Shown: positions 15,883-25,007, numbered from the stretch's first letter. The stretch: 64,000 nt of DNA from Paenibacillus taihuensis (GCF_003386535.1 NZ_QTTN01000003.1:185944-249943); one strand, 5' to 3'. Translations and numbers: made by a program. The notes: generated by a model from the sequence alone, not told the origin.

Positions 15883-16743
15883 GTGTTTAAAGAATATGTG
15901 GCCCTGACGAAACCGAAACTCATACGATTGAACGCTTTCGCTGCGTTCGGCGGGTTCTGGGTCGCTTCCAAATGGGATATTGATTGGGTGCTTATGATCT
16001 ACATGCTGATTGGCTCGGCACTTGTTATGGCGGCAGCTTGTGTCATTAATAACTACTGGGATCGTGAACTGGACAAGAAGATGGAGCGGACGAAGAAACG
16101 CGCGCTGCCGGAGAATCGGTTGAAGCCTTCGAATGTGCTGATCTATGGCATTATTCTGGCGATTATCGGTTCGATCATCCTGTTCACACTTGTAAATCCG
16201 TTGACGGGCTGGCTCGGTCTGCTTGGTTTCTTCGTTTACGTCGTCATCTACACGATGTGGCTGAAACGGACTTCGACTTGGAGCACATCGATCGGCGGTA
16301 TATCCGGTGCAATGCCTCCGGTTATCGGCTACTGCGCAGTAACAGGCACTGTCGATGAAGGCGCATGGATTCTGTTCGCGCTGTTGTTCCTGTGGCAGCC
16401 TGCTCACTTCTGGTCGCTGGCGATTCGCCGCGTGGATGAATACCGCGCTGCAGGTTTCCCGCTGCTGCCGGTTGTGAAGGGAATCAGCCGTACGAAGCTG
16501 CAAATGCTGCCGTACATTGTGCTGCTCATTCCGACAGGCATTCTCATGTTTACGTATGACTATGCCGGCTATGCATTCTTGATTATTTCGCTGCTTGGCA
16601 GCGTCCTATGGCTCGTACATACGCTGACAGGCATGCGGACGGCGGATACGAACAAATGGGCGAAGACGAATTTTATTATTTCGATTAACTACTTGATGCT
16701 TGTGTTTCTCGTTATGATTGTGGATACGAACGGAGCAGTGTAA
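15883..16743 (+). CDS. ctaB: Protohaem IX farnesyltransferase (haem O synthase)
   Basis: This 286-residue UbiA-superfamily membrane protein adds a farnesyl group to protohaem to make haem O. The aspartate-rich prenyl-diphosphate site appears as NNYWDRELDKKMERTKKR, and the haem O synthase signature WLKRTSTWSTSIGGISGAMPP and FLWQPAHFWSLAI distinguishes it from menaquinone or chlorophyll prenyltransferases. Start is GTG at 15883 behind GGGGAGG. It is followed by sco 13 bases downstream; ctaA, which converts haem O to haem A, lies separately at 31218. Confidence 0.96.
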   Translation: MFKEYVALTKPKLIRLNAFAAFGGFWVASKWDIDWVLMIYMLIGSALVMAAACVINNYWDRELDKKMERTKKRALPENRLKPSNVLIYGIILAIIGSIILFTLVNPLTGWLGLLGFFVYVVIYTMWLKRTSTWSTSIGGISGAMPPVIGYCAVTGTVDEGAWILFALLFLWQPAHFWSLAIRRVDEYRAAGFPLLPVVKGISRTKLQMLPYIVLLIPTGILMFTYDYAGYAFLIISLLGSVLWLVHTLTGMRTADTNKWAKTNFIISINYLMLVFLVMIVDTNGAV

Positions 16744-16756
16744 GGAGGGCGCGGTA

Positions 16757-17377
16757 ATGCCTGTAATACGGAAGTACGGTTTTGCCATTGCGGTACTGGC
16801 ACTATGTGCGGTAATGGGGCTTTATCTATACCTATCGTCGTCGAAGGAAGCGAAGCCGAGCTTGGATCAGAACTTGAAGGCGCCGAGCTTCTCGCTGACG
16901 GATCTGGACGGTAACAATGTAACGCTTGAGAATACGAACGGTAAAGTGCGCGTCATCTATTTCTTCTATGCGAACTGCCCGGACATTTGTCCGCCGACTA
17001 CCTACCTGATGACGCAGGTGCAGGACAAGCTGAAGGATAGCGGCAATTTCGGCAAAGACGTAGAGTTCCTGTCGATCACGTTCGATCCGAAGCGGGATAC
17101 GACAGACGCAATGAAGCAATTCGCAAGCAAGTTCGATATTGATGCGAGCGGCTGGAAGTTCCTTCGTGAGGACAGCGAGGAAGACACCTCGAAGCTGATG
17201 AAGGATTTTGGACTCGGACTGGCGAAAGACCCAAGTACGAACCTGTTTACGCATACGGACACGATTACGTTCGTTGATAAGCAAGGCGTCGTACGCAAAT
17301 ATTTAACTGGCTCCATTGATGAGACACAGAACGCAGACAAGATTACGAAAGTCGTGGATGCACTGTTGGAAGAGTAG
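16757..17377 (+). CDS. SCO1/SenC-family copper chaperone for cytochrome c oxidase
   Basis: The 206-residue protein has an N-terminal membrane anchor (residues about 8-27) and an extracytoplasmic thioredoxin-like domain. The SCO copper site is complete: NCPDICPP supplies CxxxC and the distal His lies in LFTHTDTITFVD. It delivers copper to the CuA site of the terminal oxidase. I use the ATG at 16757, preceded by AAGGAGG, rather than an upstream in-frame ATG inside ctaB. Located between ctaB and an AEC transporter in one operon. Confidence 0.95.
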   Translation: MPVIRKYGFAIAVLALCAVMGLYLYLSSSKEAKPSLDQNLKAPSFSLTDLDGNNVTLENTNGKVRVIYFFYANCPDICPPTTYLMTQVQDKLKDSGNFGKDVEFLSITFDPKRDTTDAMKQFASKFDIDASGWKFLREDSEEDTSKLMKDFGLGLAKDPSTNLFTHTDTITFVDKQGVVRKYLTGSIDETQNADKITKVVDALLEE

Positions 17378-17389
17378 AGGATCGATCAA

Positions 17390-18313
17390 GTGGCCATTTT
17401 CTTATCTATATTATGGAACAACATTATCCCGCTTGCGGTCATGATTGCTATAGGCATCACGCTGCATCGGGTTTTTTCTTTAGATATCAAGACGTTATCG
17501 AAGCTGAACTTTTACCTGTTCTCGCCAGCCATCATTTTTAAGCTGCTGTATACGACCGAGGTTTCCCTTCAATCTGCACTGCATGTACTGTTGTTCTTCG
17601 TCGTGTTCATGCTGCTCCTCTATACGAGTGTGGAGATTGCCATCCGGGTGCGAGGGATAGAGAAGAGCAGGCGCGGGGCGATGCGCAACAGCGTATTGTT
17701 CTACAACAGTGCCAACTACGGCATTCCGCTCAATGAGCTCGTGTTCGCCTCAAATCCGTTTACGCTGTCGATTCAGGTGCTCATTATGATGCTGCAAGCG
17801 CTCCTCCCGAACACGTATGGGATATACAGCGTCAACGCGCATCGCATTAGCGGCAAGCAGATTCTGAAGACGATTGCGAAGCAGCCCGTTATCTATGCGA
17901 TACCGCTCGGGTTTCTGATGCGCGGGTTTGGGGTGCCGATCCCCCATGCATTGCAGGTGCCGCTGGATTATGCGGCGAATGCGTTCATAGGCGTGGCGCT
18001 CATTACACTCGGCGTGCAGCTCGGCAGTATGAAGATCTCGCTGCGCAGCCTCATGCTAGGCGACGTGCTGCTCTCATGCAGTCTGCGGCTCCTTGGCGGA
18101 CCGCTTCTCGCAAGCGCGGTCGTGTGGATGCTTGGGATCGATGGGCTAATGGCTAAAGCGCTCATCGTCTCGTCTTCAGTACCGACCTCGCTGTCAAGCG
18201 TGCTGCTCGCGGTCGAGTTTGACAACGAGCAGGAATTCGCTTCTCAAGCCGTGCTTGTTTCCACCTTGTTAAGTATTTTGACAGTCACGTTCGTGATCTA
18301 TGTGATGGGCTAG
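17390..18313 (+). CDS. AEC-family (auxin efflux carrier-like) transporter
   Basis: The 307-residue protein has about ten hydrophobic segments in two halves, a pattern typical of the AEC family (NSVLFYNSANYGIPLNELVF in the first half, VSSSVPTSLSSVLLAVEFDNE in the second). Bacterial members export or import small organic acids or amino acids; substrate cannot be told here. It begins with GTG at 17390, 12 bases after sco, so it is probably cotranscribed with ctaB-sco although no functional link is obvious. Confidence 0.85.
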   Translation: MAIFLSILWNNIIPLAVMIAIGITLHRVFSLDIKTLSKLNFYLFSPAIIFKLLYTTEVSLQSALHVLLFFVVFMLLLYTSVEIAIRVRGIEKSRRGAMRNSVLFYNSANYGIPLNELVFASNPFTLSIQVLIMMLQALLPNTYGIYSVNAHRISGKQILKTIAKQPVIYAIPLGFLMRGFGVPIPHALQVPLDYAANAFIGVALITLGVQLGSMKISLRSLMLGDVLLSCSLRLLGGPLLASAVVWMLGIDGLMAKALIVSSSVPTSLSSVLLAVEFDNEQEFASQAVLVSTLLSILTVTFVIYVMG

Positions 18314-18339
18314 CTGTTTCAGCAAAGCAAGAATCAGAA

Positions 18340-18711
18340 TTAGAAATCATCTTCTTTACTCCATATGGCGGTGCTTTGAGGCGGGTACGTGATGTACTCC
18401 TCGAGGCCCGCTTTTTCTAATTGCTCGATGAGATAATCCTCAGGCGTCTTCTCGACCCCGGGATACCCGCGGCGTGTATGAATGTGCTCGGCGTCCGGAA
18501 AAGTATCGCGCAGCATGCCCCGGATTCGCTTGCCCGAAGCGTCATTGTCTGTGAAAATATAGGCTTGCCTGTCGCCGACCTGCCTGCGAAGCTTCTCCAG
18601 CTGCGTGGTCCCGGGAGTGCCCATCGTGCAGAAAATATCGACGTCATCGTTCAGCACGCGGCGCAGCCTGCTCCTGTCGTTCTTGCCTTCAACAATGATT
18701 GCGATGTCCAT
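18340..18711 (-). CDS. Small toprim-domain protein (YusF-like)
   Basis: The 123-residue protein is almost entirely a toprim domain, with the catalytic Glu in VEGKNDRSRL and the paired Asp in FTDNDASGKRIRG. Toprim domains bind divalent metal in primases, topoisomerases and RNase M5. Stand-alone versions of this size occur across Bacillales (YusF), function unknown. It is smaller than RNase M5 and lacks that enzyme's C-terminal half. Single gene, convergent with the AEC transporter. Confidence 0.85.
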   Translation of the reverse strand: MDIAIIVEGKNDRSRLRRVLNDDVDIFCTMGTPGTTQLEKLRRQVGDRQAYIFTDNDASGKRIRGMLRDTFPDAEHIHTRRGYPGVEKTPEDYLIEQLEKAGLEEYITYPPQSTAIWSKEDDF

Positions 18712-18783
18712 TCTGCATCACCTCTTGCTGTTATCATACCTTATTTTGCGCGCGATGATGACAGCCGGCGCTTATGCAAATAC

Positions 18784-18816
18784 GAAAAACGGCCTGCCGA
18801 GGCCGGCAGACCGTTT
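18784..18816 (-). terminator. Terminator after the YjcZ-type gene
   Basis: On the minus strand AAACGGTCTGCCG and CGGCAGGCCGTTT pair over 13 positions with one mismatch, followed by TTTTTCG, 26 bases beyond the stop codon. Confidence 0.7.
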
Positions 18817-18841
18817 ATAGTCGTATTGGCGCAGATCATTA

Positions 18842-18958
18842 TTACCAGCCGCCACAGCCGCAAATAACAATTACGAGCAGGATGAAGAGTACAAGGATCG
18901 CACCTGCAGAAGTGAAGCCGTGATGTCCTCCGCGTTCAGCATCTACGAAATTTGACAT
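18842..18958 (-). CDS. YjcZ-family sporulation peptide, 38 aa
   Basis: The short product starts MSNFVDAERGGHHGF, followed by a hydrophobic helix (AILVLFILLVIVI) and a CGCGGW ending. This is the YjcZ/YtxA-like family of tiny membrane peptides abundant in sporulating Bacillales. The ATG at 18958 has a GAGGGGTGA ribosome site 7-8 bases upstream. Its role in spores is not known. It was found by reading the sequence directly, because the frame is short. Confidence 0.9.
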   Translation of the reverse strand: MSNFVDAERGGHHGFTSAGAILVLFILLVIVICGCGGW

Positions 18959-19085
18959 TGTGAATGTCACCCCTCTTTCGCAAGATGATAATCATAGGCG
19001 TTTGGAGCGCTGCTCTGATGTTAAAGCAACTTTGCCTCTTGCCACACTGTAATGTATGCCCCGGAATGATAACAGCCCTGTGCAA

Positions 19086-20279
19086 TCACCCAGTTCTCGA
19101 AAAATGGGCACCAGAGCCGCCGGTCCGCGTCGTATAGGCGTAGAACGGCAATACGGACACCGCGATCATCAGCGCGAGGAAGGCAATGTAGTAGGGCGAG
19201 ATATAATTGCGCAGCTGGCCTGCGAGCATAGGTCCCATAAACGCCCCGACGGAGAAGGCGACAGAGAGGAACGAGAAGGTGCGGCCGTACTTGGCGCCGC
19301 CGCTGCGCTCGATCAGAAGTGACGAGAGTGCAGGGAAGATGACGCCTTTGGCCATGCCGAGTATGAAGAGCATAATCATGAATGGCACAGGAACGCCCGC
19401 GGCAATTGCAAAATACGTGAGCGCCAGCATGAAGGCCCCCCATAGCGAGCGAAGAAACGGCGACAGCTTGTTCAGGAACAGCATGCTGAGCGTGAGCAGG
19501 GCGCCGAGGCTGACGATGGAGAACAGCAGCCCCGTCGTCATCATCGCTTCTTTGCTCGTTGCCATGAGCGGCAGCTCGAAGGAGAGGATGCCTTGCGCGC
19601 AGCTCATGGCGACCGGCAGCAGATAGATCAGCCACGGGATGGACTGTGGTTCATCAGTTACTTTTAGCTGCTTGCCTCGTTTGCCGCGCATGCCATGCTC
19701 ATGCGCGTGCATATGCGCAGATAGCTGCGAGGCTAGCTCGGCAGACTGCGCCGTCACCGGGATATCGCGGATGAAGAACATCGCGCACGCTGCGGTGACG
19801 ATCAGAATCAGGCCGAGCACGAAGAAGGCGGTCGTGAAGCCGATTTGCGCGACGAGATAGGCGCCGGCAGCCGGTGACACGACGGACGCGATCGTATGCA
19901 CGAGGCCGTTGCCGGCCATCAGCTTGCCTTGCTTGATCCGGTCGGAGGTGATGCGCGCGAGCAGCGACATACAAGCCGGCGAGAGGAAGGCGAGCACGAA
20001 TCCGCTGATCGAGCGCAGCGTCAGCAGCTGCCAAGGGTCCGTTACGCGCGACTGCAGCAGCAGAATCGCGCCGGCGGCGGCCAGGCTGAAGACGATGAAC
20101 AGCCGGCTGCCGTATCGGTCGACGCTATATCCGGCAATGACGTTGCCGGGCAGATGCGTAATGGAATAGAGGCCCATCATCAGGCCGATGAAGGATGGTG
20201 CGGCTCCGATCGACACCGCGAACGGCGTTAGAATCGGATACTGGGCATGCAGATCGAAAAAGGCGACGAACAGGAACAA
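19086..20279 (-). CDS. Major facilitator superfamily transporter
   Basis: The protein of about 397 residues has twelve predicted membrane helices in two halves and the MFS loop motif after helix 2 (GYSVDRYGSRLFIV). The central cytoplasmic loop is histidine-rich (HMHAHEHGMRGKRGKQ). Substrate is unknown; the layout resembles drug:H+ antiporters. The first helix reads best if translation starts further upstream: no ATG/GTG fits, but a CTG at 20303 has AAGGAG 9 bases before it, whereas the TTG at 20279 has no ribosome site. The 5' end is therefore uncertain. Confidence 0.85.
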   Translation of the reverse strand: MFLFVAFFDLHAQYPILTPFAVSIGAAPSFIGLMMGLYSITHLPGNVIAGYSVDRYGSRLFIVFSLAAAGAILLLQSRVTDPWQLLTLRSISGFVLAFLSPACMSLLARITSDRIKQGKLMAGNGLVHTIASVVSPAAGAYLVAQIGFTTAFFVLGLILIVTAACAMFFIRDIPVTAQSAELASQLSAHMHAHEHGMRGKRGKQLKVTDEPQSIPWLIYLLPVAMSCAQGILSFELPLMATSKEAMMTTGLLFSIVSLGALLTLSMLFLNKLSPFLRSLWGAFMLALTYFAIAAGVPVPFMIMLFILGMAKGVIFPALSSLLIERSGGAKYGRTFSFLSVAFSVGAFMGPMLAGQLRNYISPYYIAFLALMIAVSVLPFYAYTTRTGGSGAHFSRTG

Positions 20280-20423
20280 ATACAGCCATATTGCAGTTCT
20301 CAGCTTGGTTCACTCCTTCTACCATGGGATTTCGCTTGTGATACCGTATGTTACTACTTGTACGCAGGGGACAAGCCTGATATGTCAGGCGCATGTCCTA
20401 TGCAAACCTAGCAGGCGGCACCG

Positions 20424-20452
20424 TTTACGCACATAGGGTCATAGGGTATAAT
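20424..20452 (+). promoter_or_regulatory. Candidate SigA promoter
   Basis: TTTACG (20424-20429) and TATAAT (20447-20452) are 17 bases apart, about 50 bases before the gene at 20501. A second TATAAT-like hexamer lies at about 20479. Confidence 0.5.
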
Positions 20453-20500
20453 ATTTTGTAATGAAACTTTTTGGCGGGTATAATGGAGGAGTGCGTGAGG

Positions 20501-20944
20501 ATGAGCTTGGATTTCAATTATGATATGGACACGTGGATTCAATTTTTCAAAGACAAATGGCTGTTTCTCGTCGTTGCGCTAATCGTACTGTTCATCGTTC
20601 TTCGCATTGTGAAGACGGTCGTCAAGTGGCTCATCGTCGTCGCGATTCTAGCTGTTGTCGTTATCTATAGCGGTTATTCGCTGGATGATATCAAGTCGAT
20701 CGGCACGAAGGTTGCGGACAGCGTGAAGCAAGAAGCCATTACGGCAATGGCTGGCGAAGCGGCTGAAGCGACATTCACGACGAACAGTGACGGGACGTTC
20801 ACGGTTAAGACGAAGAACCTTGAATTGACCGGTACACCTGGCGATGGCGAAGTGCAGGTCAAGTTCCACGATACTTCTCTTGGAAAATGGAAGATTGACG
20901 ATACGATACAAAGTTTAATTACTCAAGCGAAGAAAAACGTCTAG
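20501..20944 (+). CDS. Hypothetical membrane protein, 147 aa
   Basis: Two adjacent hydrophobic segments near the N-terminus (KWLFLVVALIVLFIVLR and KWLIVVAILAVVVIYSGY) are followed by an extracellular or cytoplasmic domain of about 85 residues with beta-rich character (DGTFTVKTKNLELTGTPGDG). I do not recognise the family. ATG at 20501 is preceded by GGAGG-like sequence; a GTG two codons upstream is possible. It lies 58 bases before a transglutaminase-like gene and then a PBP, suggesting a cell-envelope role (inference). Confidence 0.65.
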   Translation: MSLDFNYDMDTWIQFFKDKWLFLVVALIVLFIVLRIVKTVVKWLIVVAILAVVVIYSGYSLDDIKSIGTKVADSVKQEAITAMAGEAAEATFTTNSDGTFTVKTKNLELTGTPGDGEVQVKFHDTSLGKWKIDDTIQSLITQAKKNV

Positions 20945-21002
20945 CGGGGCTCCCGAGCAATTGAAATGTCTGCTCTTGCGGACGAATGAAGGAGGGTTCA
21001 TC

Positions 21003-22169
21003 ATGCATAGCTGGGTTCTGCCGCTGCTCAAACCAGAACCGGTTGCGCTTATGGTGCTGCTCATCCTGCTTGTCTCTATCATTCAAGGTATGAGAAGAGG
21101 TGCACCTCGCAGCGCGAAGCACCTTTTCTTTTTTATTTGGCAGGCGGTGAGCGTCGTGCTGGCGCTTGTCATTGCAGGCAGAGGGGCTACGAAGCTGTCC
21201 CCGGTCATTCGTGACTACCTGGTGGAACGGCATATTGTTGTGCCGCAGGAGGAGCTGAGCTCCCTGAAGCAGCTGTGGTATACCTTCATTACGAGCTTGC
21301 GGGATTTCGAGCTGCTGCGATTCGGCGCCTTGTTTCTGCTCATCTACGCTATCACGAGGAGCTTGCTGCAATTCATAGAGCCGCTATTTGACGTGCTATA
21401 TGATAGACTTGTTCATTCGGAGCAGGCAGCTGACCACCGGCGTACGCCGCAGCGTCCGCTCTCAGGTACGGCAAGCCGGGCGACTGGTGCACTGCTCGGC
21501 GCACTACTTGGAGCGGGACGGGCATTCCTGGTCATCGCGATTCTATTCGTCTACGTGTCGCTGCTGCCGGGGGCGAAAGGTGCTGATTCGATCCGGGCTT
21601 CGGCGTTGTACAAGAAGACCGCAGCAGAGATTCTGGATCCGGTCGCTGGCGATGTGCTGAAGCGCGGTCCGGTGTTCAGCGATGCGGTGCAGGCGGAGTT
21701 CCGCAAGGTGCTGCAGCGCAAGTATGAAGTGATCGATGCTGCGGTTCCGGCGAATATCGAGGAAGCAGCTGTGAAAGTAACCAAAAATGCGCACACTGAT
21801 AAAGAGAAGGCAAGAGCGCTCTACGACTGGGTCGGCACGCGCATCGTCTATGATTGGGATAAGGCGAACAATTATGTGGATAATGGGATTTGGAAAGAAC
21901 AGACGCCAGTTGAAACTTTTGATACCCGAAAAGGCGTCTGTATAGATGTGGCCAGATTGTATGCCATGATGGCGAGGTCAGTCGGGCTTGATGTGAAAGT
22001 TGTTACAGGGCTCGGCGTGACGGGAAGCGGCAATGGACCGCATGCTTGGAATGAAGTGAAGCTTGCCGATGAAGGCGGCAAGTGGATACCGCTCGATGCA
22101 ACATGGGCGTCTTCCGGCGACTGGTTCAATCCGAAGGGCTTCTCGTCATCGCATATACAACAGGCTTGA
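21003..22169 (+). CDS. Membrane protein with a transglutaminase-like domain
   Basis: About 388 residues. The first 200 hold several membrane helices separated by loops, resembling a CvpA-like membrane domain. The C-terminal part is a transglutaminase-like cysteine protease fold with the full triad: Cys in RKGVCIDVARLYAMMAR, His in GPHAWNEVK, and Asp in PLDATWAS. Such bacterial proteins act as peptidases or cross-linking enzymes at the envelope. Start ATG follows GAAGGAGGG. It precedes a class B PBP by 78 bases, so they are likely cotranscribed. Confidence 0.85.
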   Translation: MHSWVLPLLKPEPVALMVLLILLVSIIQGMRRGAPRSAKHLFFFIWQAVSVVLALVIAGRGATKLSPVIRDYLVERHIVVPQEELSSLKQLWYTFITSLRDFELLRFGALFLLIYAITRSLLQFIEPLFDVLYDRLVHSEQAADHRRTPQRPLSGTASRATGALLGALLGAGRAFLVIAILFVYVSLLPGAKGADSIRASALYKKTAAEILDPVAGDVLKRGPVFSDAVQAEFRKVLQRKYEVIDAAVPANIEEAAVKVTKNAHTDKEKARALYDWVGTRIVYDWDKANNYVDNGIWKEQTPVETFDTRKGVCIDVARLYAMMARSVGLDVKVVTGLGVTGSGNGPHAWNEVKLADEGGKWIPLDATWASSGDWFNPKGFSSSHIQQA

Positions 22170-22247
22170 TAGGTGGAAAGCTTGGTCGTTCGGAGCAGGA
22201 GCTGGAGGCCGGCTTTGTCTTGATCGCAAGGAGAAGGGAGATTTACC

Positions 22248-24389
22248 GTGGTACAGCAAGACGATCCGCAGAAGCGGGAAATAACGAACCGGCGAAATTT
22301 TTCGTTCCGGCTCAACCTGTTCTTTTTTGTTACTTTTTTTGTGTTTAGCGTCCTTATCGTCCGTTTAGCCATTCTGCAGTTCGTAGAGGGCCCGTCCCTT
22401 CGGGAAGAGGAGGAGAAGCGGGGCTCGACGAATGTGCTTATCCCGCCAATTCGGGGCAATATTTATGATTCCGCCGGCAAAGCGATTGCTTACTCGACTT
22501 CGACGCAGTCGCTCTATTACAGCATTGAACCGGGAACGAAGAAAGAGGATTCCATCGAGACGGCAAGACAGCTTTATTATGTATTTCAGCAGTATGGCAA
22601 TCCGGATGCGTCCATTTCGCTGGAGACGATCGTCAAGAATATGGACCTCGATTACAAGAAGAATACCGTATCGGTTCCGCGTCGGATCAAGAGCGGACTC
22701 TCCGAGAAGGAAATCGCGTATTTCATGGAGAATCGCGACCACTACAAAGGGATCGACATTGTGGAAGAGAGCATTCGTCACTATGACGATAGTAAGACGG
22801 CCGTCCAGCTGGTCGGTTACTTGAAGAAGTACGGCGGCGGTGCTGAGAACAATCTATACAAGGATCGCGGGAAGACTGATGATCCGCGGCTTAAATATTT
22901 GCAGACTGAAGATGTCGGCTTTGACGGTCTCGAGTACATCTACCAAGACATTCTTCGCGGCAAGAACGGCTTGAAGACTTACCCGGTGAACGCGGCAAGC
23001 CGCATCATCGGTCCGCCTGTCATCACGAAGCCGGAGAAGGGCGACAACATTTACTTGACCATCAATCGCGACGTACAGGAAGCGACCGAGCAGGCGATTA
23101 TGGACCAGCTCCATTTCCTGCAGACGACGCCTGACCGCGAGCGGCATCGGGATAATGCGAAGACCGGCTACGCTGTAGCGATGGAGGTCAAGACGGGCAA
23201 AATTATCGCGATGGCGAGTATGCCCGACTACGATCCGAACATCTGGGAAGGCGGCAAAATCAGCAGCGACGACTACGACACCATTAGCAGCGTGCTGCAG
23301 AACGGTACGATCAGTCCGGTTATCGGACCGTATAAGGATCCGAAGGAACAGCGCAAGCATCCTTCATCCGTCGTGTTCCTAGGTTCCACGCAGAAGCCGC
23401 TGTCGATCCTGGTCGGTCTGAACGAGAAGCTGTTCACGACGAGCAGCACATACACCGATACCGGCTCGTTCTACTACGGTAAAGGCGCGTCGCGCAGACG
23501 GATCGGTAACTCGAAAGGGCATGCATACGGCACGCTGGATCCAGCATCTGCGATTGCCCATTCCTCCAACCCGTTCATGTCCAAAATGGTCGGGGATGCG
23601 CTGTACCGCAAAGATCCGGAGAACGGAGTCGATATCTGGGACAGCTATGTCAAGCAGTTCGGTCTTGGTGTTAGTACCGAGAGCGGCCTGCTTAATGAGA
23701 GCAAGGGCGTAATCGGTTACTTCCACGAGCGCGAAGCCGCGTCTTCACAGTCCGCGCTCATTCTGGCTTCCTTCGGCCAGATGGGACGCTATACAACGAT
23801 GCAGCTGGCACAATACGCTGCTACGCTGGCGAGCCACGGCAAGCGGATGAAGCCGCAATTCGTGAAGGAGATTCGCGATGCGGACGGCAAGGTTGTGCAG
23901 ACGTTCCAGCCGGAAGTGCTGAACACGATTAATTTTCCGGATGCGTATTGGAAAGAGATCGAGACGGGCATGCTCAACGTAAGTGTCACGGAGTTCAATA
24001 ACGCGCCATATAAAGTGCTGCGCAAAACAGGTACGTCGCAGCAGCAAGTAAGCGGCGCTCTCGTAGAGAACGCGGTGTTTATCGCTTCCGCGCCTGCAGA
24101 GGACCCTGTTATCTCGGTAGCGGTCGTTGTTCCGGAGGGCGGCTTCGGTGCCTACGGCGCGGCTCCTATTGCGCGTAAAATGTTCGACGCGTATAACGAC
24201 TACATCGGCTTCCACGGTGTGCCGCAGAAGCCGAAGACTCCGGTAACACCGCCTGCGAACGGTGCGGGGACTGGAACAGGCGCAGGTACGCCGGTTACGC
24301 CGCCTGTCGGTACCGGTACGACGAATACGAATACGGCGAATGCCAATGCGAATGCGAACACGAACACCGGCAAGGCAAAAACTCAATAG
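22248..24389 (+). CDS. Class B penicillin-binding protein (transpeptidase)
   Basis: The 713-residue protein has one N-terminal membrane anchor (residues about 25-45), a PBP dimerisation domain (LIPPIRGNIYDSAGKAIAYS) and a transpeptidase domain. All three active-site motifs are intact: SxxK as STQK, SxN as SSN (HSSNPFMS), and KTG as RKTGTSQ. It cross-links peptidoglycan at the outer face of the membrane. The C-terminal tail after about residue 650 is low-complexity (Pro, Gly, Thr, then Asn-Ala repeats). It starts with GTG behind AAGGAGAAGGGAG. Septal versus lateral-wall function cannot be decided from sequence alone. Confidence 0.94.
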   Translation: MVQQDDPQKREITNRRNFSFRLNLFFFVTFFVFSVLIVRLAILQFVEGPSLREEEEKRGSTNVLIPPIRGNIYDSAGKAIAYSTSTQSLYYSIEPGTKKEDSIETARQLYYVFQQYGNPDASISLETIVKNMDLDYKKNTVSVPRRIKSGLSEKEIAYFMENRDHYKGIDIVEESIRHYDDSKTAVQLVGYLKKYGGGAENNLYKDRGKTDDPRLKYLQTEDVGFDGLEYIYQDILRGKNGLKTYPVNAASRIIGPPVITKPEKGDNIYLTINRDVQEATEQAIMDQLHFLQTTPDRERHRDNAKTGYAVAMEVKTGKIIAMASMPDYDPNIWEGGKISSDDYDTISSVLQNGTISPVIGPYKDPKEQRKHPSSVVFLGSTQKPLSILVGLNEKLFTTSSTYTDTGSFYYGKGASRRRIGNSKGHAYGTLDPASAIAHSSNPFMSKMVGDALYRKDPENGVDIWDSYVKQFGLGVSTESGLLNESKGVIGYFHEREAASSQSALILASFGQMGRYTTMQLAQYAATLASHGKRMKPQFVKEIRDADGKVVQTFQPEVLNTINFPDAYWKEIETGMLNVSVTEFNNAPYKVLRKTGTSQQQVSGALVENAVFIASAPAEDPVISVAVVVPEGGFGAYGAAPIARKMFDAYNDYIGFHGVPQKPKTPVTPPANGAGTGTGAGTPVTPPVGTGTTNTNTANANANANTNTGKAKTQ

Positions 24390-24419
24390 GACAAGTGTGG
24401 TCCATGGACCTCTCGTTGG

Positions 24420-24449
24420 AAAAGCAGTGACTTCGGTCACTGCTTTTTT
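24420..24449 (+). terminator. Intrinsic terminator of the PBP gene
   Basis: A 10-12-bp stem (AAAAGCAGTGAC / GTCACTGCTTTT) capped by a TTCG tetraloop is followed by a T run, 30 bases after the stop. Confidence 0.92.
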
Positions 24450-24494
24450 GTGCTGCGCAGCTTCGAGCCTGTCGTATCGGAGCTGTAGTGGTGC

Positions 24495-24868
24495 TTGAGA
24501 GAGCAAATACGCTCTCTCAGCACCAAGAAACAGCAGAAAATGCATGCTCAGAGAGCAAATACGCTCTCTCGGAAGTGGAAACCGCCGAAATTGCGGCATC
24601 TTGACCGCTGAGAGTGCCAAATAAGCACTCTCAGCACCAAGAAACAGCGAAAATGCATGCTGAGAGAGCAAATACGCTCTCTCAGGGGGTAAAACCGCCG
24701 AAATTGGAGTCGGATTGCTGCTGAGAGAGCAAATATGCTTTCTCAGCTCCAGAAACAGCAGAAAATGCATGCTGAGAGAGCAAATACGCTCTCTCAGAGT
24801 GAAGTCCCAGCCCCAGCCCCAGCTCCAGCCCCAGCCCCAGCGCCACAGAGAGCAAATACGCTCTCTCA
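24495..24868. repeat. Array of seven hairpins with two alternating spacers
   Basis: Seven palindromes, mostly CTGAGAGAGC / GCTCTCTCAG around an AAATAC loop, start near 24495, 24548, 24608, 24660, 24721, 24772 and 24845. Copy 3 has CTGAGAGTGC / GCACTCTCAG, a compensated change on both arms, and copy 5 has a G-T wobble. Spacers alternate: type X (AGAAACAGCAGAAAATGCATG-like) after copies 1, 3 and 5, type Y (ACCGCCGAAATTG-containing) after copies 2 and 4. The higher-order period is about 112 bases. No coding function is evident; the gap from 24390 to 25007 holds only this array and the PBP terminator. Confidence 0.9.
24806..24844. repeat. CCCAGC-type microsatellite
   Basis: Six to seven imperfect copies of a six-base unit (CCCAGC, with one CTCCAG variant) lie between hairpin copies 6 and 7. 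Confidence 0.85.
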
Positions 24869-25007
24869 GAATCAGGAAGCCGCGTGCCTCCCCCCAAGCA
24901 TTATTTTCACACATCATGTCCCAAAGTTGCACAGTGGAAACACTGTTGCATACGATAAACCAAGGCTAAGACAGCGTGTCATCTGCTGCACCAGGGAGGG
25001 ATTAACG

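Noticed and set aside
15883..16743. Menaquinone prenyltransferase (MenA/MqnP) instead of CtaB
   Set aside because: Haem O synthase-specific blocks and the adjacent sco gene favour CtaB.
24495..24868. CRISPR array
   Set aside because: Repeats are palindromes of about 20 bases with repeating, not unique, spacers, and no cas genes are present.
23745..24932. 395-residue minus ORF across the PBP end and hairpin array
   Set aside because: Its repeated ERICSL-type peptides come from the palindromes; no start signal and antisense to a real gene.
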